DNA of 64,000 nucleotides from positions 1-64,000 of the forward strand of contig NZ_NKJI01000028.1 in NCBI RefSeq assembly GCF_002277815.1, written 5' to 3'. Source of the stretch: Pseudomonas sp. ERMR1:02. GTDB lineage: Bacteria; Pseudomonadota; Gammaproteobacteria; Pseudomonadales; Pseudomonadaceae. Positions 17,285-25,867 of this stretch are shown here, one piece after another. Below the pieces are notes generated by a model. It worked only from the letters and a program-made list of their open reading frames with translations. It was not told where the DNA came from and ran no database searches. Both the position numbers and the translations under genes were made by a program. Each line of letters starts with the position of its first letter. Position 1 is the stretch's first letter.

Positions 17285-18535
17285 TTATGGCGTTGGGTCA
17301 GTGAAAGGGCCGTGGACGAACGACTGCGGACGGTACACCGCCAGCGCAAGTCGCTCTTCAGCACGAATGGTCACCATGTTTTTGGTGAAGTTGTCGGCGT
17401 CTTCGGTCGAAACCTCGACGTTAGCGTCTTCACGGTCGAACACCTGGGCAGCCATATCGAAGGCGCCAACCATGAACTCGCCTTGCGGCATGGCATTGGT
17501 ATCAACAACCGGCAAGCGCCACATGCGAGGCTGGCCACCTTCCTGCACATTGACCCAGATGTAGCTGCCGGTGCTGTCCTTAGCCAGCTCCATATCGGCC
17601 CAGTCGACCGGGTTCAGTACGATTGCACTGGCGCGGTATTCGGCGATGCGAACCTGCAAGATGGCCCGGCGCAGTAAGTCGATTTTGGTGTCGCCGGACT
17701 TGCGCAGCGCTTCGTTGAACGGTGTGGCTTGAGGGATCAGGCCCAGCAGGTTCTGACCAGTGCCGTTACCGGCGAGGATCTGGTTTTCCTCGACGTACTT
17801 CAGGCCGTAAATCGCGCGACCGTCGATGTAGCTTTGCAGCAGAGGTACATCGGCCAGTACCTGCTTGGATGCACGGAACCAGTGCGCGATGGTCTTAACA
17901 GTGGTGGTGATCAGCTCGTACGACAGGTCGGACTGAGGTTTCGCCAGGGTCTCGCCAACCGGCGCCGCCATGTTCTGGAAGCCCGACTCCCGCACGTACT
18001 CGATTGCGTTGGAGTTGGTTCGACCAGGCATGATCAGATCACGAATGGTGAACGGACGATCCGGGCCTTGAATGATGCCAGGCACGCGAGTCGGCTCGAT
18101 GGCAACGCCAACACCACCGGTGCCGGTGGTTGCGCTGGTAATACTGGTAACGGCCTTCAAGCGCATCCGAGCAACACCGCGACCTTTTTCCGCCAAGCCT
18201 TTGAAGTCGTCGCCTTCGGTGAACTGCTCGCCGATGGACTTGACGCCTTCGTCGTTCGCCGCGCCGCGGCGGCTCAGCTTCTGCTCGACTTCGTTCAGAC
18301 GGTCTTGCAGGCCAAGGCCATCTTTCACCAGGCCATCGAGAATGGTCTTGGTGTCGTCGAGGATTTTGCCGTGACTTTTGATTTCTTCGCCGGCTTTCTC
18401 GGCAAAGGTTTTGATGTCCTGATCGCGCTTTTGCAGCGCGTCCATCACATCTTTCAGTTCCAGTTGATCATCAGCACGCTCTTTGCGCTGAAATTGGCGA
18501 TGCTCGCTGCGAGCTTCGTTACTCAGGTAATTCAT
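17285..18535 (-). CDS. major capsid protein, HK97 family
   Basis: The product is 416 residues. The first 105 or so form a charged coiled-coil delta domain, expected to be removed by the prohead protease. The rest has the HK97 fold hallmarks: PGIIQGPDRPFTIRDLI, NSNAIEYVRESGF, the AHWFRASKQVLADVPLLQSYID spine helix, and a C-terminal ERLALAVYRPQSFV. It follows the protease with a 9-bp gap. Confidence 0.93.
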   Translation of the reverse strand: MNYLSNEARSEHRQFQRKERADDQLELKDVMDALQKRDQDIKTFAEKAGEEIKSHGKILDDTKTILDGLVKDGLGLQDRLNEVEQKLSRRGAANDEGVKSIGEQFTEGDDFKGLAEKGRGVARMRLKAVTSITSATTGTGGVGVAIEPTRVPGIIQGPDRPFTIRDLIMPGRTNSNAIEYVRESGFQNMAAPVGETLAKPQSDLSYELITTTVKTIAHWFRASKQVLADVPLLQSYIDGRAIYGLKYVEENQILAGNGTGQNLLGLIPQATPFNEALRKSGDTKIDLLRRAILQVRIAEYRASAIVLNPVDWADMELAKDSTGSYIWVNVQEGGQPRMWRLPVVDTNAMPQGEFMVGAFDMAAQVFDREDANVEVSTEDADNFTKNMVTIRAEERLALAVYRPQSFVHGPFTDPTP

Positions 18536-18544
18536 GGTGAATCC

Positions 18545-19252
18545 TCAAAACGATGGGAGAGACAGGCCTTGGCTCAACTGCGCGTGCAGTGCCTTGGCAA
18601 CTTGGGTTCCAGCCTGGTCGCCCACGGACTCACTCCGGAGCAGATGCTGCAGACCGCGATTGGCAATCACCGCGGACTGAGTTTTCGAGAAACCTGCCTC
18701 GCGCAGGAGCAACTCAAATTCAGGGAGCGAAGGTAAGCCGCCATGGGCCAGCTTCGACTTAATGGTGTCGGTGCGGGCTTCGTCATTTGCGGGCACCGTC
18801 ACAATGGAAATCTCGACCAGGTCCAATTTGGTCAGGGTTCGAATCCGGGTCTTCTCGTCGAAGCTGGATTCGCGAACGTAATAGCCGATCGACAGCCCGG
18901 TGATGGCCCGGGACTTCATGCCCCTGTAGGCGATTCGCGCGTAGGGCGCATCGGCCATCCAGAGCTCGCCATCGCCGAAAAGGCCCTTGGCGTCTTCTTT
19001 CAGCGACTCAAGAGACCAGGAGCCGATGGGCTCGGCCGTGCGGTGCTGCCAGAGCACAGGAAGCGTTCTACCTTTCGCCTTGAGTTCGGCGATGGAGTCG
19101 AGAAAGGCGCCCGGGGCGACCACCTCGTTGTAGCTGTCGATCACGCCGAACACGGAACCGTAGCCAGAAAAAAGGCCGTCATCGCTGACAGCCTTCACGT
19201 CGTAGTCGAATGAGCGGTATTTCACCGCCACCGATTGGTCTTTTCGCTTCAT
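18545..19252 (-). CDS. HK97-type prohead protease
   Basis: The product is 235 residues. The domain spans about residues 10-165, with the catalytic-type His in VLWQHRTAEPIGSW and Ser in AITGLSIGYYV. KLDLVEISIVTVPAN closes the domain. It cleaves the capsid delta domain during maturation. The start overlaps the portal stop by 4 bp. Confidence 0.92.
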   Translation of the reverse strand: MKRKDQSVAVKYRSFDYDVKAVSDDGLFSGYGSVFGVIDSYNEVVAPGAFLDSIAELKAKGRTLPVLWQHRTAEPIGSWSLESLKEDAKGLFGDGELWMADAPYARIAYRGMKSRAITGLSIGYYVRESSFDEKTRIRTLTKLDLVEISIVTVPANDEARTDTIKSKLAHGGLPSLPEFELLLREAGFSKTQSAVIANRGLQHLLRSESVGDQAGTQVAKALHAQLSQGLSLPSF

Positions 19253-20586
19253 TCTGAATTACCTTTCGGCTTGTCATTGAGCCAGTCCAGCAGAGCCGAG
19301 CGCGCTTGCTGAGCATCGCCGGCATCACCACCGAGCTTGTCGATGGGCAGCATGTTCGACTGGACAGTGAGTTTCGCGGCGTTTCCACCCATGGGCGCCA
19401 GGTTCTCTTTGATCCGGCAGTCGTCGCGGGTGTAGATACCGTTCTGTGTCATCGAGCTGTAGAACGCCGCACGGGCAGCACTGTCAGCGCGGAGCAAACC
19501 TTCGGGGTTAAACTTGGCGTAGAAGCGTCGGCGCTCACCAGGACGAAGCAGGCGGCGATTGATGCTCTGCTCGATGCGTTTCATCCAGGGCAACAGCGTG
19601 AAGCTGAGAAAGCCCAGCATCTGCTGCTCCATGCCCGTTCCCCAGCTCGTACTGTTGGAGGTGTGGCCCACCATCCAAGGCGGTGTGCGGAACCAACGGC
19701 AGATCTCTTCGACATTGAAGCCGCGGGTTTGCAACATCTGGGCGTCTTCTGGAGTCAGGGATACCTGCTGATACTTCATCCCAGCTTCCAGAACCATCGT
19801 CTTTCCGGTGTTCACAGCGCCGGCGAATTTGGCCGCCATGTCCTCACGAATGTCTTCGCGCTGCGCCTTGTTCAATATCTGGTCGGTGGAAAGCACCCCG
19901 CCCAACTTCATTCCATTGGCGAACATCTTGCTGGCCGATTCGTCAGCGGCCATCGCGGCACCGAACACATTGCGGCCCATGGCCAATGGGCTGAGCCCGC
20001 ACAGTGGATCAGTGCCGAAACCGCGGGTGTGCATCATTTGTTCATCGAGCAGGGTGTGCGACTTGCCCAGGCTATCAATGAAGCGATATTCGATCTCACC
20101 GCTGCTTAACCGCCGTGGGGGCGATACAGCTTGCGGCAAGATGAACTCCAGAGAAGAGAGCTCGGCCCCCACCCAATGTGGCTCGTTGAAACTGTTTCCG
20201 TTGAGCAGGAGACTCGCGACCACGCACTCCCAGAACTCGACCGGTGTCTGATCAGCATTCGGTTGCTGGCTGATAACGCGATGAACCGGATGGGTCGTAG
20301 CTACCACTGGCACGCCGTTTTTATCTTCGTAAAGCGCGATCGGAAGCGTGGCCAGCGTTTCGGCAATCAGACGAACGCAGGCCCATACCGTGGACAGTTG
20401 CAGCGCTGTTTGTTGGCTTACAGTCTTTCCGGAGGCTGAATCAGTACCGTAGAAGCCGTTCCAGAAAGCTTTATCACCCAGGCCTATTCGACGACCGATC
20501 CAGCCAGCCAGCGACGACTTGACCAAGCTTGGCTCTGCCGACTTGAACATAGCCTGACGCAGCACAGATTTGAGTGGTTTAGTCAC
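19249..20586 (-). CDS. portal protein, HK97 family
   Basis: The product is 445 residues. Characteristic stretches include TALQLSTVWACVRLIAETLATLPIALYE near residue 60, a VGHTSNSTSWGTGMEQQMLGF region near residue 310, and EQSINRRLLRPGERRRFYAKFN before the Ala-rich C-terminal helices. It forms the dodecameric DNA gate at one capsid vertex. It lies between terminase and protease as in HK97. Confidence 0.93.
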   Translation of the reverse strand: MTKPLKSVLRQAMFKSAEPSLVKSSLAGWIGRRIGLGDKAFWNGFYGTDSASGKTVSQQTALQLSTVWACVRLIAETLATLPIALYEDKNGVPVVATTHPVHRVISQQPNADQTPVEFWECVVASLLLNGNSFNEPHWVGAELSSLEFILPQAVSPPRRLSSGEIEYRFIDSLGKSHTLLDEQMMHTRGFGTDPLCGLSPLAMGRNVFGAAMAADESASKMFANGMKLGGVLSTDQILNKAQREDIREDMAAKFAGAVNTGKTMVLEAGMKYQQVSLTPEDAQMLQTRGFNVEEICRWFRTPPWMVGHTSNSTSWGTGMEQQMLGFLSFTLLPWMKRIEQSINRRLLRPGERRRFYAKFNPEGLLRADSAARAAFYSSMTQNGIYTRDDCRIKENLAPMGGNAAKLTVQSNMLPIDKLGGDAGDAQQARSALLDWLNDKPKGNSE

Positions 20587-20743
20587 CGGTCAGCCCCTTG
20601 CGGATGAAGCCAGCAACGCCAAGGAACGACACAGCGGCAGCCACAAGAGACCATCCGAGACCAGCCAAAACGTAGATGCCAGCAACGAACAGGCACAGCG
20701 CGGCCGCGGCCGTCACGATAAAGAGGATCAGGCCTGTATCCAT
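20579..20743 (-). CDS. small membrane protein between terminase and portal
   Basis: The product is 54 residues from the ATG at 20743, with two hydrophobic segments (LILFIVTAAAALCLFVAGIY and GWSLVAAAVSFLGVAGFI). It overlaps the portal start by 8 bp. Such two-span proteins often sit here in HK97-like phages; their role is unknown. Confidence 0.65.
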   Translation of the reverse strand: MDTGLILFIVTAAAALCLFVAGIYVLAGLGWSLVAAAVSFLGVAGFIRKGLTGD

Positions 20744-20750
20744 GGGTGAG

Positions 20751-22478
20751 TTATCCAACAATGATTGGTTTCGAAAAGAAGTCGCTGATGTTGCCGCTGT
20801 TATCGTTGACCAGAATCAGCGCTCTGCCGATGGTCATAATCAAGGCGACGGCGCCGTCAATCTTGTTGTCATCGCCTTGCTTGATCGGTCGGACGACGTC
20901 GTCATTACCTGGCATGTTTTTGCCGATCACGTTAGCGATACACCAGGTCATGATCGGATTGCCGTCATGGTGGAACCTGCCCGCGGTAATTGCAGCTTCA
21001 AGTTCTTTCATTGCGTCAGACATGTTGGTGTAGTTCTGCGTGATCGTGACCGGATTGAAACCCTCGTCGTCGAGGTCGTGGCTCAGACCGGTCGCACCGT
21101 GCGGATCGATTGGGCACTCACGAATTGGTGCCTGATGGTTGGCTTCCTTCGTGTCTTCGAAGATCTCGCGGTAATCGATCTCGGCGCCGTCGGTGACCTC
21201 CAGATGTTTGGAGTTGATCCAGGCTTGGAACCGTTCGGACATGCGCTTGTTATCGCTGTCATACGCGGTGTCATAGGGCACCCAGAACTTAGGGGCGATA
21301 CTGTAGTAGTGAGTTTTCCCATCAATCACACGCCAGAAAAGACGTGCCCGGGAGTTCATGTCCAACTTGCGCGCCAGGTCGAAGCCTGCAATCCACTCTT
21401 GACCCTCGAACTGCTCAAGGGTGAGCGTGGTGTCCTCGCATGATTTCCAGTCTTCCATGTTGAAGAAGCCGGATTTAGCGCTGACCCATAGGTTCAGGTG
21501 CTTCGTTTTGAACGTGTTCGTAAAGCGTGCAGAGCGGATCGCCCTCGCCTGCTGGCTCTCTAGGTACTCCTGGAACACCGAAACCCCGTGGTTCGGGTTG
21601 GCCTTGGCCAGCATCTTCGGATCGGTCCAGTCATCACCATCGTCGAGCGTCCATATCCAGCCGAACAGCTCATCATCTGGCACAGTGCCTTCGAGCATTT
21701 CGATGACTTGGCGGCGCTTGTCATAGCATGGGCCCTCGATGTCGGCGCCGGCGGTGGTGATGATGAACATCAGCGGCTGCCGCCGGGCGCCCATGCCGGT
21801 GAGCATGGTGTCGTACTGGGCTGAGGTTGGGTGCTCGTGGTATTCGTCGACGATGGCGCAGCTGGGGGAAGCGCCGTCGCCCGGGTTGCCAATCAACGGT
21901 TCGAACCGGCTGAAGTCGGACGGGATATTCATGTTCGAGGCGTTGACCTCGATGCCCGCAGCCTGCATCAGCATCGGCGACTTGCTCACCATCAGCTTTG
22001 CCGGACGGAAGACTTCCCACGCCTGCTTCTCAGTGGTCGCGCCAGAGTAGACCTCGGCTCCGAACTCGCCGTCGGCTACGAACATGCTGATACCCACCCC
22101 ACCGGCCACCACGGACTTACCGTTCTTTCGCGGCACTTCCCAATAGCTTTCGCGGAAACGGCGGTGCCCGCCCTTCTTCTTGACCCAGGCAAACGTGACG
22201 GCCAGGCCGAAGAGCTGCCACGGCTCCAGGCTGATCAGCTGTCGCTTGAATGCCCATTCGCCCTTGGTGTGCGGCAGGAGCTGGATCAGCTTCAACTTCT
22301 TCTCGGCCTTGGCCGGATCAAACTTGTAGCGATACCCGCGTTTACGGCTGGCTGCCAAGTCATCGAAGTGACGCTGCACTGCCTGGTGAATGTAACGGCA
22401 GGCCGGGACCTTTCCACGGAGCAATGACCGACCCCATGCCATCGCCTTATCGACGTTGGGATGGGCAGATTTGGTCAT
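20751..22478 (-). CDS. terminase large subunit
   Basis: The product is 575 residues. The Walker A-type VPRKNGKS lies near residue 115, Walker B CAIVDEYHEH near residue 210, and the coupling motif FIITTAG near residue 240. The C-terminal nuclease begins at IAGFDLARKLD, with a further acidic patch near the end. It is the ATP-driven DNA packaging motor and cleaves concatemers. The ATG overlaps the small subunit stop by one base. Confidence 0.95.
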   Translation of the reverse strand: MTKSAHPNVDKAMAWGRSLLRGKVPACRYIHQAVQRHFDDLAASRKRGYRYKFDPAKAEKKLKLIQLLPHTKGEWAFKRQLISLEPWQLFGLAVTFAWVKKKGGHRRFRESYWEVPRKNGKSVVAGGVGISMFVADGEFGAEVYSGATTEKQAWEVFRPAKLMVSKSPMLMQAAGIEVNASNMNIPSDFSRFEPLIGNPGDGASPSCAIVDEYHEHPTSAQYDTMLTGMGARRQPLMFIITTAGADIEGPCYDKRRQVIEMLEGTVPDDELFGWIWTLDDGDDWTDPKMLAKANPNHGVSVFQEYLESQQARAIRSARFTNTFKTKHLNLWVSAKSGFFNMEDWKSCEDTTLTLEQFEGQEWIAGFDLARKLDMNSRARLFWRVIDGKTHYYSIAPKFWVPYDTAYDSDNKRMSERFQAWINSKHLEVTDGAEIDYREIFEDTKEANHQAPIRECPIDPHGATGLSHDLDDEGFNPVTITQNYTNMSDAMKELEAAITAGRFHHDGNPIMTWCIANVIGKNMPGNDDVVRPIKQGDDNKIDGAVALIMTIGRALILVNDNSGNISDFFSKPIIVG

Positions 22479-22963
22479 CAGCTACTCAGTAGTTTGGCGA
22501 ATTCGTTGGTTTCTTTCTCCTTGTTGCCGCCTATCAAACGCGTGCGGCTGGCCGGATCAAGGCCGAGCATCGACCCGAAGGTCACCATCTGGCGCATCGT
22601 TTCGTTGGCAGCGGTCAGCGCAGGATTCTTCATCGGGCCGCCAGTAGCTCCGGTGACGACGATGCCGTGCGCTTTGATCGACTCTTGCGCATAACGCCAA
22701 TTGTCATAGGCACAGCAGAATGCTTCGACGTTATGTAGATCCGTGATCGCGACGACGTTCTCGCGCAGAAGCTCTGGGACAATCATGTTCCACATGATGG
22801 CGGCCCGAGGACTAAACCACTCCGGCGGGTCGATCTGGGTGATCTTGGAAAACTGGGGCTCGGCCTTGTTCAGGGCGCGCTTACCAGGATTTCCGGCCAG
22901 TGCTTTTTTGGCCGTAGGCTTGGGTTTGCGACCACGGCCGGCGACCGTGGCGGTGCCTCCCAT
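22478..22963 (-). CDS. terminase small subunit, P27 family
   Basis: The product is 161 residues. It opens with a basic RGRKPKPTAKKALAGNPGKR segment typical of P27-type small terminases, followed by a helical core (WFSPRAAIMWNMIVPELL) and a C-terminal MLGLDPASRTRL segment. It recognises the packaging start. Upstream lies an AT-mixed 167-bp gap which could hold the cos/pac site, but none can be pinned. Confidence 0.9.
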   Translation of the reverse strand: MGGTATVAGRGRKPKPTAKKALAGNPGKRALNKAEPQFSKITQIDPPEWFSPRAAIMWNMIVPELLRENVVAITDLHNVEAFCCAYDNWRYAQESIKAHGIVVTGATGGPMKNPALTAANETMRQMVTFGSMLGLDPASRTRLIGGNKEKETNEFAKLLSS

Positions 22964-23130
22964 CGCGCAACTCCTGGATTTTTAATTTCGCGGGTGTGAA
23001 AAAACGATTGAGGGCGCGGTCTAGAAAAAATATCCCCCAGACTTTCGACCCTCCCCCTCCCCCATGAGTGAAAATTCCTCTCATTTCTGTCATTTTCGAC
23101 CATTTTGATGAAAATCCGTGAGATTCGTTC

Positions 23131-23547
23131 TCATTTCGGTAATTTACCGGGGATTTCCGTATCCTGCCGCACCGCATTGCCCCATCCGCCGTCCTCAGCC
23201 GCCGTCTTGCGGCTGTGGCAGGGACGACACAAGCCTTGCCAGTTGGACCGGACCCAGAATGCGTCCTTGTCGCCTTTGTGCGGGATGATGTGGTCGAGGT
23301 CAGTAGCAACCACCACCAAGCCTTGACGCTCGCACTCAGCACACAGCGGATGCTTGGCCAGGTAGGACTTGCGGGCCTGCTGCCACTTGTAGCTGTACCC
23401 ACGCTGACTGCTGGTCTCTCGCTGCTTCTCGCGCTGCTTCACCTCGAACTGCTTGCCCAAATCCGCATGGGCCTCACAGTATCGAGGGTTACGAGTCAGG
23501 ACGTTGCAGCCCTGCGCATTGCATGGCTTCTGCGGCCTCAGCGGCAT
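23131..23547 (-). CDS. HNH endonuclease next to terminase
   Basis: The product is 138 residues. Zinc-type Cys pairs (CNAQGC, CAECERQG, CRPCHSRKT) frame the HNH core ATDLDHIIPHKGD...NWQGLCRPCHSRK. HNH proteins directly upstream of terminase genes are required with terminase for cos cleavage in HK97-like phages (established), which fits here. Confidence 0.92.
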   Translation of the reverse strand: MPLRPQKPCNAQGCNVLTRNPRYCEAHADLGKQFEVKQREKQRETSSQRGYSYKWQQARKSYLAKHPLCAECERQGLVVVATDLDHIIPHKGDKDAFWVRSNWQGLCRPCHSRKTAAEDGGWGNAVRQDTEIPGKLPK

Positions 23548-23726
23548 GGCATGCCATCCATATAGGTCTCCGGCATGGCATCAGGGTCAACATCATCCTC
23601 GTCCGCCATCGCCTGGATTAGAAGCAGTTGCTGCTCTGCCATCCTGTTGAGGATCGCTGTCTGCTGCTTCTGCTCTGCTAGCACTTGGATCAGCAGGCTT
23701 TCCAAGGAGTTCTGCTGCTCGCTCAT
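23538..23726 (-). CDS. small acidic hypothetical protein
   Basis: The product is 62 residues from the ATG at 23726. It is a Gln/Leu-rich helix (LESLLIQVLAEQKQQTAILNRM) followed by an acidic tail (EDDVDPDA). It overlaps the HNH start by 10 bp, suggesting coupling. The family is not recognised; coiled-coil proteins of this kind are common before the HNH gene in Pseudomonas phages. Confidence 0.65.
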   Translation of the reverse strand: MSEQQNSLESLLIQVLAEQKQQTAILNRMAEQQLLLIQAMADEDDVDPDAMPETYMDGMPCR

Positions 23727-23789
23727 ATGCCACCCTCGTCCACTTGGTGATCCACTTTCTGCGAGCTTCACAGCCTGCGCAGCCCATGC

Positions 23790-23984
23790 CTACTTTCTCA
23801 GCTTCTTCTGGACGATAACGCGAGCGATCATCACCAGTAGACCCAGTGCGCCATAGGCAATCGGTGGTAGCAAAGCCTGCAGCGAAGGCATCAGCTGCTC
23901 AGCGATCCCCAGCACAGCAACTGCGCCGCCCGCCTGAACGCTGGTCATCGAGAGCGCGTCCTTCCAGTTGTCGATCAGTTGCAT
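23790..23984 (-). CDS. holin-like membrane protein
   Basis: The product is 64 residues: a short amphipathic start (LIDNWKDALSM), two hydrophobic segments (AGGAVAVLGIAEQLMPSLQALL and AYGALGLLVMIARVIV), and a basic C-terminus (QKKLRK). This is the size and charge pattern of small class II holins. It follows a second holin-like gene by 3 bp, so the two may form a holin pair. Confidence 0.7.
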   Translation of the reverse strand: MQLIDNWKDALSMTSVQAGGAVAVLGIAEQLMPSLQALLPPIAYGALGLLVMIARVIVQKKLRK

Positions 23985-23987
23985 CGG

Positions 23988-24317
23988 TCACTCCTGCCGC
24001 TTGGGCAATTTGAAGTCAGTGAATCGGTCGGCCAAGGCAGCCACCTTCTTCACCCCCAGAGTGCCGATGATGGCGCCGAGGGCTGCTGCCAGACTTGATG
24101 GAAGGTTGAAGTATTCGAGCAACGGAAATGCACCGGCTGTAATCGCGCCGCAGAGGCAAGATTCCAGCAGCGCCTGACGCCGGCCTCCACCGCCGTAGAT
24201 AACGCGTAGGAAGGCGATCCAGCACGATAGCGCCGCGGCATAGAACATCGGGGAATGCTGACTCAGCCAGGCGAGTACAAGTAGCCAGGTGTCTGGTTTG
24301 TCGGGCATGTTCGGCAT
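23988..24317 (-). CDS. lambda-family holin
   Basis: The product is 109 residues from the ATG at 24317. It has three hydrophobic segments (LLVLAWLSQHSPMFYAAALSCWIAFLRVIYGG, LLESCLCGAITAGAFPLLEYF, LAAALGAIIGTLGVKKVAAL) and a charged C-terminal tail. The pattern matches the lambda family of phage holins that form the lysis hole. It stands at the head of the late operon rather than beside the endolysin 20 kb downstream. Confidence 0.78.
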   Translation of the reverse strand: MPNMPDKPDTWLLVLAWLSQHSPMFYAAALSCWIAFLRVIYGGGGRRQALLESCLCGAITAGAFPLLEYFNLPSSLAAALGAIIGTLGVKKVAALADRFTDFKLPKRQE

Positions 24318-24342
24318 CTCAGATCTTCCCTGACGGGAGCGC

Positions 24343-24369
24343 AATAAAAAGCCCGCTCAGTGGCGGGCA
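24343..24369 (-). terminator. rho-independent terminator before the late block
   Basis: The minus strand reads GCCCGCCACTGAGCGGGC followed by TTTTTATT, between the DUF2513 gene and the holin. Confidence 0.75.
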
Positions 24370-24404
24370 TGGAAGTAGTGACAAAAGCGATTGATCTATC
24401 AATT

Positions 24405-24677
24405 TCAGAGCTGGGCATCTCGGATGCGATCAAGAAGGTTGTGACCTTCCCAAGTCAGACCGCGCACATTCCCCGTGCGATCTTCATCCCCATCTACGAA
24501 ACCGCTAATTATCAATAAGTTAAGGTGCTTAAAGGCAAGGGCGAATTGTGCTTCGCAGTCTTGCTTGATTTGGAAGTTTTCGACGTATTCGGGAAACATC
24601 GCATAAAAATTTCCGCTGTCGCTGAGATCCTCGATTCTCTTCAAAATCAGTCGAATCAGGTTCATATCACGCCGCAT
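24405..24677 (-). CDS. DUF2513 family protein
   Basis: The product is 90 residues from the ATG at 24677 (MRRDMNLIRLILKRIED), the standard DUF2513 opening, and it ends with GLTWEGHNLLDRIRD, the family's typical C-terminus. It is winged-helix-like in predicted character, found on mobile elements, function unknown. It is bracketed by terminators at 24343 and 24744, so it is probably an independent unit or a cargo gene within the phage. Confidence 0.82.
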   Translation of the reverse strand: MRRDMNLIRLILKRIEDLSDSGNFYAMFPEYVENFQIKQDCEAQFALAFKHLNLLIISGFVDGDEDRTGNVRGLTWEGHNLLDRIRDAQL

Positions 24678-24743
24678 ATAGACATCCTTGCTAGTAGATA
24701 ATGGCAAGAAGCCATTTTATCAGGTCCTTCAAAGCAAGAAAGC

Positions 24744-24773
24744 AAAAAGCCCGACACGATGGCTGGGCTTTTT
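24744..24773. terminator. bidirectional rho-independent terminator
   Basis: AAAAAGCCC-GACACGATGGCT-GGGCTTTTT carries A- and T-runs on either side of the stem, so it can stop transcription from both strands. It ends the early leftward operon. Confidence 0.75.
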
Positions 24774-24851
24774 ATGGTCACTCCTCAACACGCGCAGGAA
24801 TGACAGGATAGGATTAATTTCGCTCATCCGCTCACTGATGTCAACAACCAC

Positions 24852-25547
24852 TCACGCGGCCTTTTCGATGAGCAACCCTTCCGCCTCAAGAATCTCCCCG
24901 GCATGTGCAAGTGCTTCGTTGACCAAATCGTCTGCTGCCTGATTAATCGACTGACGCCACCGACGCCGGGTTGACTCGGGCGCGCCGTCGTTATCCCAGG
25001 TGTTCATGTCGTAGAAGCTGTCCTTTAACACGATCATATCGGCGGATCGGGATTCATCCTTCTTGGCCTTGGCTTTCCCAGCAGCCACAGCCGCTTTCAC
25101 CATGACTTCGCGGCGCCATGCCGGGGCATCCAGCGGAATCTCGACAGATACCGAACTCACAACTTTTGGCCGAGCGCCCTTCAATTGCGGGATCGCCCAG
25201 GCAGTGACTGCCTTATAGAGGAACAACTTCGGCGCCGGGGTGGTGATGATGGTTTGCAGCGCTGCCAGTGCTTGCACTTTGCGGCCCTTGTGCGTGCTGT
25301 ATTTGGCGACCAGGGCATCCCAATGCTTCGGCTCCAGCCCATGATGCAGCCTGGCCGAAACCCAGCAATCCACCTGCGTGCGGTCAATGCTACTGACACC
25401 GCGGGAACGAACCAGTGTCGCCAGATCCCCGCCCTCTTCCTCGTCGGCAGAGTTGTACAGCTTCTGCCATGCCTGTTTGCTAGTGTTGTCGATGGCTTCA
25501 GCTGTCAGGGCCGAAACAACTGCATTCAGAATGCCTGGATAGATCAT
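24852..25547 (-). CDS. hypothetical protein in the position of a late regulator
   Basis: The product is 231 residues, soluble, with a Lys/Ala-rich stretch (KAAVAAGKAKAKKDESR) and a helical C-terminus (RRRWRQSINQAADDLVNEALAHAGEIL). No family was recognised with certainty. It is the last gene of the leftward early operon before the late genes, where lambdoid phages place the Q antiterminator. The three terminators inside the late block would need such a factor, but no sequence motif proves it. Confidence 0.6.
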   Translation of the reverse strand: MIYPGILNAVVSALTAEAIDNTSKQAWQKLYNSADEEEGGDLATLVRSRGVSSIDRTQVDCWVSARLHHGLEPKHWDALVAKYSTHKGRKVQALAALQTIITTPAPKLFLYKAVTAWAIPQLKGARPKVVSSVSVEIPLDAPAWRREVMVKAAVAAGKAKAKKDESRSADMIVLKDSFYDMNTWDNDGAPESTRRRWRQSINQAADDLVNEALAHAGEILEAEGLLIEKAA

Positions 25548-25550
25548 TGT

Positions 25551-25865
25551 TCAATCCCCCTTGTAAGACGAGCGACCGGCGCCGCGGTTATTGCTCTGCT
25601 GATACTGCTCAACGGTGTCGTTCGCCGCCGGAGCCAGGGTTGCGAGGTGACGCTCCCGGCGCAGCAGTATGCCCAACTGCACCACCAGGTCTTCCACCGG
25701 CAGCGGCTCCAACGTCACCGCATTTACCTGGCCGGAGGCGTGGCAACCGATGCAGTCGAGCTGGTGAAAAACACCCTGGATAACACCTTTACCAGCGCAC
25801 GATGGGCAGTCGGTGAGCGGGATCAGGCAGCGCACAAAGGCGGGGCCGTGAGTCCTTTTATCCAT
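25551..25865 (-). CDS. small zinc-finger-like protein
   Basis: The product is 104 residues. Two Cys-x-x-Cys pairs, CPSCAGKG near residue 20 and CIGCHASG near residue 38, resemble half of the DnaJ zinc domain. The C-terminal half is polar. Small proteins of this type recur in Pseudomonas phages between replication and late regions; function unknown. It is packed 3 bp from both neighbours. Confidence 0.7.
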   Translation of the reverse strand: MDKRTHGPAFVRCLIPLTDCPSCAGKGVIQGVFHQLDCIGCHASGQVNAVTLEPLPVEDLVVQLGILLRRERHLATLAPAANDTVEQYQQSNNRGAGRSSYKGD

Positions 25866-25867
25866 TT